DNA from: Sporomusa silvacetica DSM 10669
GTDB taxonomy: Bacteria; Bacillota; Negativicutes; Sporomusales; Sporomusaceae
Assembly (NCBI RefSeq): GCF_002257705.1
Contig: NZ_LSLK01000030.1
Coordinates: 1-14,770 of the forward strand
Length of the DNA: 14,770 nt
Direction of reading: 5' to 3'
Below, piece after piece: positions 6,497-14,251 of this stretch (position 1 is the first letter of the stretch; each line of letters starts with the position of its first letter). Position numbers and translations under genes: made by a program. The notes beneath the pieces are model-generated. The model was not told the DNA's origin. It was given only the letters and a program-made list of their open reading frames with translations, and did no database searches.

Positions 6497-7096
6497 CTAA
6501 CGCAGTATATCTATCTCATTCCAAGCTTTTAGTACATTTTTTTGGGTAATTTCGATAGCGTCACCGTTGTTAATAACAACATCGGCATATTTCAGTTTTT
6601 TCGTAAGTGCAAGTTGGGCATTCATTCTGGCTTGTGCAGCCTCCTTGCAGCTATTGTCACGCGCCATTAGCCGCTTGAGCTGCGTCTGTTCATCGACATA
6701 GACTACCCATACGGCATCAACCTTGGTATGCCAACCCACTTCAATTAAGAGGGGGGCATCAAGTACAAGCACATCAAAACCGTCTGCCGCGGCAGCAGTC
6801 ATAGCCGCTTTGGCTGCTGCCTCAATATGTGGATGGGTAATCGCTTCTAATTCAGAGCGAGCCTGGTTGTTGGCAAATACCAATTTGCCCAGATGTTTAC
6901 GGTCAATTTCACCATTATCCTGAACAATATCCTGGCCAAATTTTTTAATAATTTCTTGCCAGGCTGGTTTTCCCGGCTGAGTAACCTCTCGGGAAAGCTT
7001 GTCCGCATCAATAATAAATGCACCTAATTCACTGAGCATCCGACTTACTGTGCTTTTACCGCTGGCAATCCCGCCAGTTAATCCAATTAAATACAT
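6497..7096 (-). CDS. coaE: Dephospho-CoA kinase
   Basis: CoaE phosphorylates the 3'-OH of dephospho-CoA with ATP, the last step of coenzyme A synthesis, in the cytoplasm. The 199-residue protein starts MYLIGLTGGIASGKST, with the P-loop at residues 8-16. It continues with the FIIDADKLSREV motif that binds the substrate and the LDAPLLIE segment of the lid/core, all typical. The frame is open further upstream, but that would overlap mutM by 176 bases. A GGAGG site (complement of 7105-7109) eight bases before the ATG at 7094-7096 settles the start. It lies 16 bases behind mutM. Length matches the family (about 200). Confidence 0.95.
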   Translation of the reverse strand: MYLIGLTGGIASGKSTVSRMLSELGAFIIDADKLSREVTQPGKPAWQEIIKKFGQDIVQDNGEIDRKHLGKLVFANNQARSELEAITHPHIEAAAKAAMTAAAADGFDVLVLDAPLLIEVGWHTKVDAVWVVYVDEQTQLKRLMARDNSCKEAAQARMNAQLALTKKLKYADVVINNGDAIEITQKNVLKAWNEIDILR

Positions 7097-7112
7097 AGCT
7101 TTATCCTCCCAG

Positions 7113-7937
7113 CTACTTCTGGCAGTTAGGACAATAATGCGTACCACGACCAGCCACTTCTTTGCGGGCAATGATACCGCCGCAGCGCTGACAAGGCTCG
7201 TTTGTTCGTCCATAAACCTGCAGATACCGCTGGTGGCTGCCACTCTGGCCAGCGCCGTCACGATAATCACGAAAGGTAGTGCCGCCATGCGCTATGCCGT
7301 CAGCAATAACCTGATTAACCGCCTGATGGAGGTAGTTTGCCTCTTGCGCAGTAAGGCTGCTTGCTATACGTTCCGGATCAATGCAGGCAACGGCTAAGGC
7401 TTCATCAACATAAATATTGCCAAGACCGCCAATCAACTTCTGATTAAGTAGCACCGACTTTATCTTAGCCCGGCGTTTACTTAGCATGTCAGCAAAATAT
7501 TTCAATGTAAATTCTGCTGACAATGGCTCTGGTCCCATAGAGGCTAAACCGGCAATACGCCACAGTTCTTCCTCCGGCATCAAATAAAGTGTTCCCAGCG
7601 TACGCGTATCAGCATATAACAAAATGTCGCCATTATCAAGATTAAATAAAACATGAGTAAACTTATCAAACTCACTACCTGGCGTTTTATAATACAAACG
7701 TCCGGTCATTCGTAAATGAATAATGAGTACAAAATTATTATCAAGATAAAAAAGCAGATACTTGCCGCGGCGCACCAATTTCATAATCGTTCTATCTGTA
7801 AGGACAGCCTGGAATTCAGCTGCTGTTGGCCATTTTACCAGACGGGGCAGCCCAATATCCACACGAATAATCTTGCGCCCCTCTACCTTGTCCGCAAGTG
7901 TTCGACGAATTGTTTCGACTTCCGGCATTTCCGGCAT
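7113..7937 (-). CDS. mutM: Formamidopyrimidine/8-oxoguanine DNA glycosylase (Fpg)
   Basis: The bifunctional glycosylase/AP lyase removes 8-oxoG and FapyG from DNA. Start MPEMPEVETIRR supplies the catalytic N-terminal Pro2 and Glu3. The beta-turn Lys is Lys59 in RRGKYLLF. The helix-two-turn-helix contains QKLIGGLGNIYVDEAL. A C-terminal zinc finger uses Cys249, Cys252, Cys269 and Cys272, with the DNA-contacting Arg264 between the two pairs. The 274-residue length is standard and all key residues are present. The ribosome site is a G-rich AGGGGGG seven bases before ATG. It sits 15 bases after polA and 16 before coaE, so the three are one operon linking repair synthesis and base-excision repair. 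Confidence 0.96.
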   Translation of the reverse strand: MPEMPEVETIRRTLADKVEGRKIIRVDIGLPRLVKWPTAAEFQAVLTDRTIMKLVRRGKYLLFYLDNNFVLIIHLRMTGRLYYKTPGSEFDKFTHVLFNLDNGDILLYADTRTLGTLYLMPEEELWRIAGLASMGPEPLSAEFTLKYFADMLSKRRAKIKSVLLNQKLIGGLGNIYVDEALAVACIDPERIASSLTAQEANYLHQAVNQVIADGIAHGGTTFRDYRDGAGQSGSHQRYLQVYGRTNEPCQRCGGIIARKEVAGRGTHYCPNCQK

Positions 7938-7952
7938 GATGCATCCCCCCTC

Positions 7953-10595
7953 TTACTTCGCTTTGGCCCAATTGGGGCCGGCTTTGACATCGGCCACTAA
8001 CGGTATGGTAAGTTCAACCGCTTGCTCCATAGCTTGTTTTACAAGTGAGGCTACCTGCTTAAGTTCCTCTGTTGTTACTTCCAGCAATAATTCATCATGT
8101 ACCTGTAATAACAGTCGGCTCTTAAATCCTTTGGTCTTAAGGGCAGCGTAAACCTTATTCATAGCAATTTTGATGATATCAGCCGCAGCACCCTGAATAG
8201 GAGTGTTCATCGCCGTACGTTCCGCAAAGGAGCGTTGATTAAAGTTGCTGCTATTAATATCAGGCAACTGACGTCGACGCCCAAACAGAGTAGTTACATA
8301 GCCATCCCGGTGGGCGCTGGCAACACTCTCGTCAATATAGCGTTTTACCCCCTGGTATTTGGCGAAATAGCTGGCAATATAATGAGCAGCTTCTTTCCGG
8401 CTAACGCCGATATCCCGTGACAAACCATAATCACTGATACCATACACGATACCAAAATTGACAGCTTTGGCTCTAGAGCGCAGTTCTGGCGTAACCTCTG
8501 ACATGGCTACACCAAAAACCTCAGCCGCCGTCCGGGTATGTATATCCTGATTATTTCTAAATGCCTCCAGCAAACTAGTATCTCCAGCCATATGGGCCAG
8601 GATACGCAGTTCAATCTGCGAATAGTCGGCAGACATAATATATTGATAGCCTTCACCGGGAACAAACAACTCCCTGATTTTCCGTCCCATATCAGAACGA
8701 ACAGGAATATTCTGCAGGTTAGGCTCAGAACTGCTTAGTCTGCCGGTAGCCGTAACCATTTGGTTAAAGCTAGTATGGATTCTGCCTGTTTCTGGCTGGA
8801 TTAACACTTCCATACCATCAAGATAGGTTGATTTGAGTTTTGTCATCATCCTGTACTCTAATAGCTTGTCAATAAGTGGATGCTGCCCTGCTAGTTTTTC
8901 CAATACTTCTGCGTCAGTAGAGTAACCGGTTTTCGTTTTTTTAATAATCGGAAGCTGCAACTTTTCAAAAAGAATGACACCCAATTGCTTCGTAGAATTT
9001 ATATTAAAATTCTCACCAGCAAGCAGGTAGATTTCACTAACAAGCTGGTCAATTTTAGTGGCAATACTTACTGCCATCTCCCTAAGATATTCTCGATCAA
9101 CTCGAATGCCAGTAACCTCCATGGCTGCTAATGTCTCGACAAGTGGTAATTCAACTTGTTCGAACAAGTTGTCCAATCCGTTCTCAGCCAGTGCTGTGGC
9201 GAGGCTGGCTTGCAATTGCCCCACAACCTTGCTGGCCCAGCAGGCAAACTCCGGTCGTTGCGTCATCAGCTTGTCCCCGACCGGCAAAGAAGCAGCCTGT
9301 CCCAAATACTTTTCTGCCAAAACGTCAAGCGGGTAGGCGGCTGCCGTAGGCTCAAGCAAATAGGCAGCAATCAGAACATCAAATAGCTGCGCTTGTAGTA
9401 CAGAGCCTCTTAGCTGGCAGATATGATACAGTTTCTTCGAGTCATAGGTATCTACTATTATACTGGAATCAGCCAAAAGGTCAAAAACAACATCCCAGCC
9501 TTCGCAGTCAGCAGGAATAAAAACGGTTTTATCTGCGCAAGTAATACCAAGACCGAGCAGTCCGGCTAACGGCGAATGCCCTGCCGACAGCGGATAACAA
9601 CTGATTCGCTCTAGATTTTTGGCTTCAGTATAAAGCGCGATTGCCGCCGAGCGACTGGTGGCCGTAACCAGTGGCAAAAACTCCACCTCGTTCGCGGGTT
9701 CCTCAGCGGCACATGGTGCACAGTTTCCCGGAAACAGCGTATCGACCTTGTTTATCAGGCTTTTAAATTCAAATTTAATAAACAATTCTTTGACAGCTTG
9801 TTTTGCCGGAGTAACGCCAAAGGTTTCAGGAATAAAATCGATGTTCATATCACGAACAATTGTTGCCAATTGTTTAGATAAAACCGCTTGGTCTGTATAT
9901 TGACGGAGATTCTCCTGCAGTTTTTTCCCGGCAACTTTATCAATATTATTCAGGACATTTTCCATGGAACTAAATTCGGCCAATAGCTTGAGCGCCGTTT
10001 TTTCGCCAATACCTGGAACACCTGGTATATTATCAGAAGTATCTCCCATTAACCCTTTCATATCAATCATCTGACTCGGAGTTAGCCCATATTTTTCTGT
10101 AAGAGCCGGTACATCGATGGTTTCCGTTTCAGTTATGCCTTTTCTAGTAAGCAATACCTTGACTGTTGGTCCTATCAATTGCAGCGCATCACGGTCACCG
10201 GTAACAATAAGAACTTCAAACCCCAGTTTAGCTGCCTTTTCAGCTAATGTCCCAATAATGTCGTCAGCCTCATAGCCTCTTTCTTCGAGGGTAGTTATAC
10301 CAAGCGCTTGGAGTAACTCACGCACCAGCGGAAATTGTTCAGATAACTCGCTTGGGGTAGCCTGCCTGTGCCCCTTATACTGCTGATAAACCTCTGTTCG
10401 AAAGGTAACCCGGCTTTTATCAAACGCCACGGCAACTAAATCCGGGTTATACTCTGTTAACAGTTTGACAAGCATAGTAGTAAACCCATACACCGCATTA
10501 GTATATAGCCCACCTGCTGTACGCAGCATGGGTAATGCATGGAATGCGCGATGCACTAAACTACTACCATCAATTATAATAAATTTTTGGGACAT
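7953..10595 (-). CDS. polA: DNA polymerase I
   Basis: The enzyme fills repair gaps and removes Okazaki primers. The 880 residues hold an N-terminal 5'-3' exonuclease domain (1-290; acidic residues at Asp9, Asp111/112, Asp133, Asp185/188, and a helix-hairpin-helix at 192-201). A 3'-5' exonuclease-like domain follows (about 305-475), then the polymerase (about 480-880) with motif A SADYSQIELR (Asp657), motif B RAKAVNFGIVYG (Lys710, Tyr718) and motif C QVHDELLLEV (Asp834). The proofreading site looks dead: the DTE pair reads YTE at 322-324, and the other two metal-binding Asp positions are not Asp. This resembles Bacillus and Thermus Pol I. The ribosome site AAGGTGG is seven bases before ATG. 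It heads the operon with mutM and coaE. Confidence 0.97.
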   Translation of the reverse strand: MSQKFIIIDGSSLVHRAFHALPMLRTAGGLYTNAVYGFTTMLVKLLTEYNPDLVAVAFDKSRVTFRTEVYQQYKGHRQATPSELSEQFPLVRELLQALGITTLEERGYEADDIIGTLAEKAAKLGFEVLIVTGDRDALQLIGPTVKVLLTRKGITETETIDVPALTEKYGLTPSQMIDMKGLMGDTSDNIPGVPGIGEKTALKLLAEFSSMENVLNNIDKVAGKKLQENLRQYTDQAVLSKQLATIVRDMNIDFIPETFGVTPAKQAVKELFIKFEFKSLINKVDTLFPGNCAPCAAEEPANEVEFLPLVTATSRSAAIALYTEAKNLERISCYPLSAGHSPLAGLLGLGITCADKTVFIPADCEGWDVVFDLLADSSIIVDTYDSKKLYHICQLRGSVLQAQLFDVLIAAYLLEPTAAAYPLDVLAEKYLGQAASLPVGDKLMTQRPEFACWASKVVGQLQASLATALAENGLDNLFEQVELPLVETLAAMEVTGIRVDREYLREMAVSIATKIDQLVSEIYLLAGENFNINSTKQLGVILFEKLQLPIIKKTKTGYSTDAEVLEKLAGQHPLIDKLLEYRMMTKLKSTYLDGMEVLIQPETGRIHTSFNQMVTATGRLSSSEPNLQNIPVRSDMGRKIRELFVPGEGYQYIMSADYSQIELRILAHMAGDTSLLEAFRNNQDIHTRTAAEVFGVAMSEVTPELRSRAKAVNFGIVYGISDYGLSRDIGVSRKEAAHYIASYFAKYQGVKRYIDESVASAHRDGYVTTLFGRRRQLPDINSSNFNQRSFAERTAMNTPIQGAAADIIKIAMNKVYAALKTKGFKSRLLLQVHDELLLEVTTEELKQVASLVKQAMEQAVELTIPLVADVKAGPNWAKAK

Positions 10596-10699
10596 ATGCC
10601 CACCACCTTATGCTCCAATATTGTGTCCAGTCTATTTGTATTGGCTATTAAGACTTTAAATCCCTTCTCTATTTTTCTAAATATACTCCTACCTTATGT

Positions 10700-10749
10700 A
10701 TTAAAGGAAAAACGAGATTGCTTTCGCATACAACGAAGCAATCTCGTTT
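10700..10749 (-). terminator. Intrinsic terminator of the L,D-transpeptidase operon
   Basis: A 14-bp perfect stem (10736-10749 with 10710-10723, about 12-base loop) is followed on the minus strand by TTTTTCCTTTAA. It lies about 25 bases past the L,D-transpeptidase stop and separates that operon from polA. Confidence 0.85.
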
Positions 10750-10774
10750 CAAAATAACCCTATAACCCTTGCCT

Positions 10775-11992
10775 TTACGGATAAATAAATTCTATCGTTT
10801 TAGCTTCTTTATTCCAATATACATAGGCATTAAAATATTGATTAATATTTGTGATTTTGATGAAGGGAATACTATCTACCATAACAATAGGTATGGTAAC
10901 ATTTTCCCCTTTAACTGACCTAGTTAATAATTGTTTCTCTTGATTCCAATTAACTTTACACCCGAGAACCTCTGCTAGTGGCAATGCCGGCACTGCTACT
11001 ATTCCCTGCAGCTCACGCACCTCAAGATTGACAGGCTTATCATTTAGGAAAACTCCCTGTTGTTCCAAAATCAACATATTTTCTTCGTTGTTCCAGCTTG
11101 GCTGGCAGGCAAATAACGTTGTCAGCTTGCCTGTAGCTACATATACCACATTGTCAACTACAATACCCGGTACGGTGGTTGCTCCATATTGAACAACTTT
11201 GTTTTTCTCATCCCATTTTATTTGCCGCTTAAGTGTCCCGGCAACCGCATAGATGGGAACATAGCGCACATCCTGAACAATTAGCCCTTGCTCATTTATT
11301 TGCTTACCGCTAACCTGAATCGCGAACCGATTAGCAATAACGACCTGCTCATCACTCGGATCATTAATCATTTCGCGCAATAACTCGTCAGTTACCAGCG
11401 TATTTAGGCGGTACGTATTCAGTTTGTTTCTAACATCTTGCACGGTAATACTGCTATAACCATAAATATCAGGATAAACAGCCAGTAGCACCTGCCCCCG
11501 GGCATTGGTTCGAACCTTTACTCGGTCATAGGTTATTTTTACCGGTGTTCCGCAATTAACCAACTCAAAAAGTTCTTCTACATCAACTTCCTGCATGCGA
11601 ATACAGCCATTTGACACAACGCCACCAATTGACTCAGGTACATTGGTACCATGGATTCCATAATTATTCCATATACCCAGCCAGCGGTAGCCTAAGGGGT
11701 TGTCTGGTCCAGATGGTACTACTTTCCCTGGCTGATCTGGCGGATACCAAGCAGGATTTATATCCTTAGAGATAATAGAAAACGTACCGATTGGCGTAGG
11801 GGTAGACACTTTTCCGATAGCTATGGGGAATTCTTTTATTACTTTATTGTCTGCAAACAGTTCAATCGTTCGGCTAGGCAAATTCACCGTAATGCTGGGT
11901 CCAGCTAGCGCAATCGTTGTGGAGTAACAACTAACGATCATTAACGAAAAAAATGTAGTAAACCAAAAACTAAACCGGAGTAACACTTGCAT
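10775..11992 (-). CDS. Secreted L,D-transpeptidase (YkuD/ErfK type) with C-terminal beta-hairpin stalk modules
   Basis: The 405-residue protein has an N-terminal signal/anchor (about residues 5-30). The YkuD catalytic domain (about 33-157) carries the signature HGTN (His114) and SNGCIRM (Ser128, catalytic Cys130, Arg132). Such enzymes make 3-3 peptidoglycan cross-links or attach proteins to the wall, and several act in spore cortex or envelope. Residues about 235-405 hold four repeats of the type VxYVPIxAVAGxLxxxIxWDExxKxVxY, i.e. the copper-amine-oxidase-N-like (stalk) fold often found in wall proteins of this group. It probably binds the wall and does not have oxidase activity. The ATG at 11990-11992 directly abuts the AAGAAGGG ribosome site. 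A GTG two codons in (11984-11986) has better spacing and may be the true start. Confidence 0.88.
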   Translation of the reverse strand: MQVLLRFSFWFTTFFSLMIVSCYSTTIALAGPSITVNLPSRTIELFADNKVIKEFPIAIGKVSTPTPIGTFSIISKDINPAWYPPDQPGKVVPSGPDNPLGYRWLGIWNNYGIHGTNVPESIGGVVSNGCIRMQEVDVEELFELVNCGTPVKITYDRVKVRTNARGQVLLAVYPDIYGYSSITVQDVRNKLNTYRLNTLVTDELLREMINDPSDEQVVIANRFAIQVSGKQINEQGLIVQDVRYVPIYAVAGTLKRQIKWDEKNKVVQYGATTVPGIVVDNVVYVATGKLTTLFACQPSWNNEENMLILEQQGVFLNDKPVNLEVRELQGIVAVPALPLAEVLGCKVNWNQEKQLLTRSVKGENVTIPIVMVDSIPFIKITNINQYFNAYVYWNKEAKTIEFIYP

Positions 11993-11999
11993 CCCTTCT

Positions 12000-12086
12000 T
12001 CACATTAATTTTTGTAACAATAACATAATATGAAGAATACCAGGCCCAATATTACCCCTACTTGTAATATTTGTAGTAATTTTCAT
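12000..12086 (-). CDS. Candidate 28-residue small protein between kinase and L,D-transpeptidase genes
   Basis: An ATG (12084-12086) opens a 28-codon frame ending in TGA (12000-12002). The ribosome site TAAGGAG overlaps the kinase stop codon, only three bases from the ATG, which is closer than usual. The stop lies directly beside the ribosome site of the L,D-transpeptidase gene. So the frame exactly fills a gap that would otherwise be about 100 empty bases. The N-terminal half is polar (MKITTNITSRGN), followed by IGPGILHIMLLLQKLM, a short hydrophobic or amphipathic helix with a basic patch. It could be a membrane-associated micropeptide or a translation-coupling leader. No family is recognised and its expression is unproven. 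Confidence 0.45.
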   Translation of the reverse strand: MKITTNITSRGNIGPGILHIMLLLQKLM

Positions 12087-12093
12087 TATCTCC

Positions 12094-13236
12094 TTACTGT
12101 AGGTTAAGTATCTGCTGATCTATTATCCGTAAATGTCGGTGGCGGTCATCAATTATGGGAAGATAGATATGGATACAAGCACCTGTGTTTAGCTGCTTAG
12201 CTGGGCTGATATTGATAAAGCCACCATGCTCACCAATGATCCGATGAGCAACAGGCAGGCCAAGTCCCATATGCTCAAGTTTCGTTGTATAAAATGGTTC
12301 AAATACCCGGGGCAGAATTTCGGGATTTACCCCCGGTCCAGTATCACTGATGGCAATAACCAGCATATTAAGCTCAGAATTGAGCCAAGACTTTACTGAC
12401 AGCACCCCTTCTCCCGGCATTGCTTCCATAGCATTTTGCATTACATTTACAATGGCCTGTTTTATTAAATTACTATCCACCTTGAGCAGCGGCAGGTTAG
12501 GAGCCAGTTGTTTATCGATTTCGATTTTTTCACCACCCAGTTCCTTAAAGGTCAAAAGCAGCGCTTCCCCAATAGTACGATTTATATCAACATTATCTTC
12601 TTTACTAACTGGTGGATTGGCAAATAAAACAAGTTCTTTTACTACACTATTGATAGAGGATACTTCATCTAGCATCATCTCCAGCACATCACGTCCCACC
12701 GTGTAGCGATCATCTTCCAAACGGCTGAGCATTACCTGTAAATAGCCGCTGATGGTTGTAAGCGGTGTCCTGACATGATGCGCCACCCCTGCCGCCAATT
12801 CACCTAGCGACATTAGCATTTGCGTTACTTGTATTTGTTTGATAGCTGCCCGGACTGCTGATAAATCCTGGATAATAACAATCAATCCACTTGCTTGTCC
12901 GGCATTGCCCCGAAGTTTGAGCGTATCAATATGGGCATAGATAAATTGATCCTGTACTTTGAGTTTTAAATTAATCGTATTTAATTCTTCATATTCTTGC
13001 AGATGAAAGGCTTGTAAAAATTTATCGCCATGCTGCTTAAAAACATCATCCGCTCTTCTGCCAATTGACCTGGCCCGCTCCACTCCACAAATTTTTTCGG
13101 CTTCGCGATTTAGATTTTTCACCCGAAAATCATTATCCAGGAAAATAATTCCTGTTGTAGTGTCAATGGAGTCTTGATAGCCATCTTCTCCGTGCAAATA
13201 TACTATTTTACTGTTGAGCGCTTCTGCTGCAGACAT
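12094..13236 (-). CDS. Soluble PAS-domain sensor histidine kinase
   Basis: The 380-residue cytoplasmic kinase has no membrane segment. A PAS domain (about 24-125) is followed by HisKA (about 138-200), with phosphoacceptor His153 in VAHHVRTPLTT, then an ATPase domain with N-box MQNAMEA (Asn268), G1 DTGPG (298-302), F-box FEPFYTTK and G2 GLGL. The residue after the phosphorylated His is His instead of the usual Glu, the position that often supports phosphatase action in such kinases. No response regulator lies nearby. The ATG at 13234-13236 is seven bases from an excellent AGGAGGAG. A longer frame to 13260 would place the ribosome site inside the gene. Soluble PAS kinases with no partner commonly feed the Spo0A phosphorelay in spore formers. 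The promoter signs upstream fit this, but the target is inferred. Confidence 0.9.
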   Translation of the reverse strand: MSAAEALNSKIVYLHGEDGYQDSIDTTTGIIFLDNDFRVKNLNREAEKICGVERARSIGRRADDVFKQHGDKFLQAFHLQEYEELNTINLKLKVQDQFIYAHIDTLKLRGNAGQASGLIVIIQDLSAVRAAIKQIQVTQMLMSLGELAAGVAHHVRTPLTTISGYLQVMLSRLEDDRYTVGRDVLEMMLDEVSSINSVVKELVLFANPPVSKEDNVDINRTIGEALLLTFKELGGEKIEIDKQLAPNLPLLKVDSNLIKQAIVNVMQNAMEAMPGEGVLSVKSWLNSELNMLVIAISDTGPGVNPEILPRVFEPFYTTKLEHMGLGLPVAHRIIGEHGGFINISPAKQLNTGACIHIYLPIIDDRHRHLRIIDQQILNLQ

Positions 13237-13280
13237 TGTCGATCTCCTCCTACTGACCATATTTATTTCATGTGATAAAC

Positions 13281-13307
13281 ATTCTTGTAAATTTTTGTAA
13301 TTCCTGC
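13281..13307 (-). promoter_or_regulatory. SigH-like promoter of the kinase gene
   Basis: On the minus strand GCAGGAATT (13299-13307) matches the SigH -35 consensus RnAGGAwWW at every position. After 11 bases comes CAAGAAT (13281-13287), matching RnnGAAT except the first base. Transcription would start near 13272, about 35 bases before the kinase ATG. Consensus and spacing are established for Bacillus SigH; its use here is inferred. Confidence 0.5.
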
Positions 13308-13359
13308 CAAATCAGCAGAATAACTTTTCGTAAAAAACCGACACTATTTAAATCTTACA

Positions 13360-13366
13360 TGTCGAA
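13360..13366 (+). promoter_or_regulatory. Spo0A box (TGTCGAA), first copy
   Basis: A perfect TGTCGAA core lies inside the repeat ACATGTCGAATTA (13357-13369), about 90 bases upstream of the likely kinase transcription start. It is inverted relative to the second copy. Confidence 0.45.
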
Positions 13367-13423
13367 TTAACTCCAGGCAGCCATTCAGACCTTTAGTTGT
13401 CTAGTATTTTCACAGTTGCCTAA

Positions 13424-13430
13424 TTCGACA
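13424..13430 (-). promoter_or_regulatory. Spo0A box (TGTCGAA), second copy
   Basis: The reverse complement of TTCGACA at 13424-13430 is TGTCGAA, inside TAATTCGACATGT (13421-13433), the exact inverse of the first repeat. The two cores are 57 bases apart. Confidence 0.45.
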
Positions 13431-13558
13431 TGTTGCCGCCTTCCCGGATTACTATCCACTATATTCGCAGCACAATTAAGTACTAAACTTCATCAATTTC
13501 CATTATTTGTAATTCAATTTATCATTTTTACATTTTCTACCATTTACTTATCAATTAT

Positions 13559-13603
13559 AAAAGACAGCGGCCTAGGTAATTACACCCTGTACCGCTGCCC
13601 CTT
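13559..13603 (-). terminator. Intrinsic terminator of the RacA-like gene
   Basis: On the minus strand GGCAGCGG (complement of 13592-13599) pairs with CCGCTGTC (complement of 13563-13570), one G-T wobble. The inner AGGGT/ACCT pairing strengthens it, and CTTTTATAAT follows. It starts about 27 bases after the stop codon. Confidence 0.6.
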
Positions 13604-13625
13604 TCCATTGTCTATCATTTATAAT

Positions 13626-14216
13626 TTATGCAAATAACCGCTGCCAGAACGACTTGGTTTTTCTGGTTTCCCTTTGCTCTATAACCTGGCGCAGCTGAGT
13701 ATCTACCAACTGGAAATGATTAGTCAGCTCGTTTTCCAGCCGTTCTTCCAATTTGTTTACCTCTTGCTTTAAATTGTGCAATTCTTCCTGCTGTTCATTT
13801 ACAATACTAATTGTAGCAGCTATTTGCTGTAAAGCTTGATTTTGCGAAGCAACCACAGCCATTATCGCCGAACCATCAAGCTGCGTTAGTGGCGTCAAGG
13901 CTTGCGATTGATGGATTTCATCATTCTGCGAATATGTTGCGCTGCTTTCCTGCGTTTTTTCATCGTCTTCATTAACGTCAATAAAGCGGGTAAAACGCTG
14001 ATTGAGATCACTGGCAATATCATCAGCACTTTTGTTTTTATGCATACCTTTGGCAATAGTCTGAAACACGACAACTGCCTCGGGATAAAACCGTTTCTTT
14101 TTCCCTTCACCGGCAGCTGGCAAATAATCCATGAATAAGTCACGGTAATATCGCAAAGTGCTTTGAGGAATACCCAGTTCCTGCGATATCTCTTTGATAC
14201 TCAACAACTCTGACAT
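13626..14216 (-). CDS. MerR-type HTH plus coiled-coil protein, RacA-like architecture
   Basis: The 196-residue protein has an N-terminal MerR-type winged HTH (about 4-70; SIKEISQELGIPQSTLRYY followed by a wing KKKRFYPEAV). A polar linker (about 71-115) follows, then a long Gln/Glu/Leu-rich coiled coil (about 120-182), and the tail RKTKSFWQRLFA. Ligand-binding parts of classical MerR regulators are absent. The layout and size match RacA of Bacillus (184 residues, HTH plus coiled coil plus polar targeting), and also some phage or plasmid proteins with Trp-rich C-termini. The ATG at 14214-14216 is eight bases from AGAGG. The GTG at 14225 lies within that ribosome site and is rejected. A SigH-like promoter sits upstream. 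DNA binding is likely; a role in chromosome anchoring is an inference. Confidence 0.8.
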   Translation of the reverse strand: MSELLSIKEISQELGIPQSTLRYYRDLFMDYLPAAGEGKKKRFYPEAVVVFQTIAKGMHKNKSADDIASDLNQRFTRFIDVNEDDEKTQESSATYSQNDEIHQSQALTPLTQLDGSAIMAVVASQNQALQQIAATISIVNEQQEELHNLKQEVNKLEERLENELTNHFQLVDTQLRQVIEQRETRKTKSFWQRLFA

Positions 14217-14251
14217 AAAAACCACCTCTACAATTTTATTGTTGCGATACT

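Larger units (their letters stand above)
13237..13625. other. Intergenic control region between the RacA-like gene and the kinase gene
   Basis: This 389-base stretch has no credible gene. It holds a SigH-like promoter for the kinase (13281-13307), two inverted Spo0A boxes in a 13-bp dyad (13357-13369 with 13421-13433), and the terminator of the upstream HTH gene (13559-13603). A plus-strand open frame at 13416-13637 lacks a ribosome site and runs through the terminator, so it is disregarded. Confidence 0.6.

Noticed and set aside
7097..7288. 64-residue N-terminal extension of coaE
   Set aside because: It is a shadow of the mutM 3' end on the same strand. A strong ribosome site sits just before the ATG at 7096, and the CoaE family starts there.
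13237..13260. Longer kinase start (MVSRRR extension)
   Set aside because: Those codons are the ribosome site itself (AGGAGGAG); the ATG at 13236 has ideal spacing.
13416..13637. 73-codon plus-strand frame
   Set aside because: It spans a Spo0A-type box and a terminator, without ribosome site or recognisable sequence.
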